A DNA stretch of 32,812 nt, from positions 474,489 through 507,300 of the forward strand of contig NZ_EQ973489.1 in NCBI RefSeq assembly GCF_000158035.1. The letters run 5' to 3'. Of this stretch, positions 31,535-32,812 are shown one piece after another. The position numbers were made by a program, and so were the translations under genes. The notes beneath the pieces were generated by a model. That model made no database searches. It was not told the origin of the DNA and was given only the letters and a program-made list of their open reading frames with translations. The DNA is from Bacteroides cellulosilyticus DSM 14838 (GTDB lineage Bacteria; Bacteroidota; Bacteroidia; Bacteroidales; Bacteroidaceae). How positions within the stretch are numbered: the first letter of the stretch is position 1; every line of letters begins with the position of its first letter.

Positions 31535-32812
31535 AGTTTGATATTGTTAATGGTTGTTTTTTAGGGTGCATCATCAGATAAACAATCGGAATGATGAAAC
31601 CGTTCAGGAACGTGGAAGTTAAAAGACCACCAAGGATAACTTTCGCCATCGGACTTTGAATTTCATTACCCGGCAAATCTCCTCCCAGTGCCAATGGAAT
31701 AAGAGCGAGAGCCGAAGACAATGCTGTCATCAAAATCGGATTCAAACGGTCCATTGAGCCACGGATTACGCTATCGTACACGTTTATTCCCTCTTCCTGT
31801 TGTAAATGGTTGTAGTGGCTGATCAGTAACATACCGTTTCGGGTGGCGATACCGAATAGTGAAATAAAACCGATAATAGCCGGAATACTCACCTCTCCCG
31901 TTGTCATCAACAAAGCAAACACACCACCGATCAATGCAAGCGGCAGGTTGATAAGTATGATTGCACTCTCTTTTACACTACGGAATTCATGATAAAGCAG
32001 TAAGAAGATCACCGCAATACTCATTAATGATGTGAGTAACAAGGTGCGGCTTGCTGCCTGTTCACTCTCAAATTGGCCACCGTATTCCAGATGATACCCT
32101 TCGGGCAATTTAATATCCTTGTCCACACGGGCCTGAATATCATTCACTACACTGCGCAGGTCGCGGTCGGCAACATTGGCAGAGATTACGATTTTTCGCT
32201 TCACGTTCTCGCGGCTGATCGTATTCGGTCCCATGGCAGAACGCACTTCTGCGATGTAGTTCAAAGGTATTTTCTTTCCGTCACTGGTATCTATCATCAA
32301 GTTGCGTATCTTCTCCATTTCGTCGCGAAGATCATCACGTACACGTACGGTAAGGTCGAAGCTTTTACCTTTCTCGTATACCTGTGATACGGTTTCACCA
32401 GCAAGACATACATTCACGAACTCAGAGAATTCCGGTAATGAGATACCGAACTTAGCCAACATTTCCCGCTTGGGCGAAATGATAAGCTGAGGACGTTCTA
32501 TTTGTTGTTCCACATTCAGGTCGGCAATACCCGGAATATCCTGGATGGCACCTTTGATTTCATTACCCAAGGTAAACATACGGTTCAGATCGTCACCAAA
32601 CAGTTTAATTGCAATGTTGGCTTTCGTACCACTGAGCATAGCATCGATACGGTGGCTGATAGGCTGGCCGATTTCCACATTTGCTCCTACGATAGTACCT
32701 AACTTCTCGCGTACTTCGGCAACCAACTCACTACGTGAACGTTCTTTCAATTCGAACGGAGCTTCTATTTCCGAAACATTCACACCAAGTGCATGCTCGT
32801 CCAGTTCGGCAC
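31512..32812 (-). CDS. CusA-like heavy-metal RND efflux pump, C-terminal part (5' end outside window)
   Basis: The frame is open to the right edge (32812), so only the last 433 or so residues of a protein of usually over 1000 are visible; the reading frame continues upstream of the first GTG at 32783. The visible part contains the second periplasmic docking/porter region (GQPISHRIDAMLSGTKANIA, then IKLFGDD; PGIADLNVEQQIERPQL) and the final membrane helices with FISLFGIATRNGMLLISHY and LSSALALIPLALGG. These are typical of HME-type RND transporters that export Cu, Ag, Zn or Co. The substrate cannot be read from this part. It is followed by the TolC-like gene, and a membrane fusion protein is expected upstream outside the window. 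Confidence 0.9.
   Translation of the reverse strand, partial: AELDEHALGVNVSEIEAPFELKERSRSELVAEVREKLGTIVGANVEIGQPISHRIDAMLSGTKANIAIKLFGDDLNRMFTLGNEIKGAIQDIPGIADLNVEQQIERPQLIISPKREMLAKFGISLPEFSEFVNVCLAGETVSQVYEKGKSFDLTVRVRDDLRDEMEKIRNLMIDTSDGKKIPLNYIAEVRSAMGPNTISRENVKRKIVISANVADRDLRSVVNDIQARVDKDIKLPEGYHLEYGGQFESEQAASRTLLLTSLMSIAVIFLLLYHEFRSVKESAIILINLPLALIGGVFALLMTTGEVSIPAIIGFISLFGIATRNGMLLISHYNHLQQEEGINVYDSVIRGSMDRLNPILMTALSSALALIPLALGGDLPGNEIQSPMAKVILGGLLTSTFLNGFIIPIVYLMMHPKKQPLTISNYETNSHI

Overview
This window looks like a chromosomal segment of a Bacteroides species. The evidence is the many Bacteroidales promoter cores of the TAnnTTTG type, the A-rich leaders without Shine-Dalgarno sequences, SusC/BtuB-type TonB receptors, surface lipoproteins with an SDDD-like export signal, and Bacteroidetes families such as PorQ, DUF5056 and DUF6249. 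I did not assign a species. There is no insertion sequence, prophage, plasmid gene or CRISPR array, so this is mostly core genome plus a vitamin B12 uptake operon.

Layout. 1-3.8 kb (minus strand): pfkA, then the likely cotranscribed porQ-cmk-ispH group. 4.0-7.3 kb (plus): tonB, a prenyl diphosphate synthase, a conserved gene of unknown function, and a TatD-family nuclease. 7.4-10 kb (plus): tRNA-Ser(GGA) immediately followed by the ExbB / 4-TM protein / ExbD / ExbD energy module that should work with TonB. 10-12 kb (minus): a GNAT acetyltransferase and a secreted M64 metallopeptidase, divergent from an Lrp/AsnC regulator. 12.6-13.9 kb (minus): thyA-folA. 14-15.3 kb (minus): an exported phospholipase D family protein. 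15.4-16.9 kb (minus): DUF6249 membrane protein, ECF sigma factor and DUF5056 protein with overlapping frames. 17.2-20.1 kb (plus): a His-rich small membrane protein and a TonB receptor with a CQNC motif in its plug, probably a metal uptake pair. 20.2-21.7 kb (plus): an RsmF-like rRNA methyltransferase. 21.66-22.19 kb: a structured gene-free spacer. 22.2-28.7 kb (minus): cobalamin riboswitch, then btuB, btuG, btuF, btuC and btuD. 29-30.2 kb (plus): a serpin lipoprotein. 30.3-32.8 kb (minus): TolC-like protein and the C-terminal part of a CusA-like RND pump that runs off the window.

How the parts work together: TonB/ExbB/ExbD supplies energy to outer-membrane receptors, and two such receptors are present. 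The B12 operon is a complete route: surface capture by BtuG, outer-membrane passage by BtuB, periplasmic binding by BtuF and inner-membrane import by BtuCD, all behind one riboswitch.

The most unusual signals are non-coding. (1) A 75-bp promoter module with a palindrome is present twice (67/75 identical by eye), on opposite strands, in front of two unrelated genes: the M64 peptidase and the rRNA methyltransferase. Its palindrome sits at about -41 in both copies, and one copy borders the Lrp/AsnC gene. (2) The convergent spacer at 21.66-22.19 kb carries a 22-bp-period tandem array and a 68-bp near-perfect palindrome whose internal 10-mers are also 22 bp apart. All alignments and counts were done by eye, with no database search.
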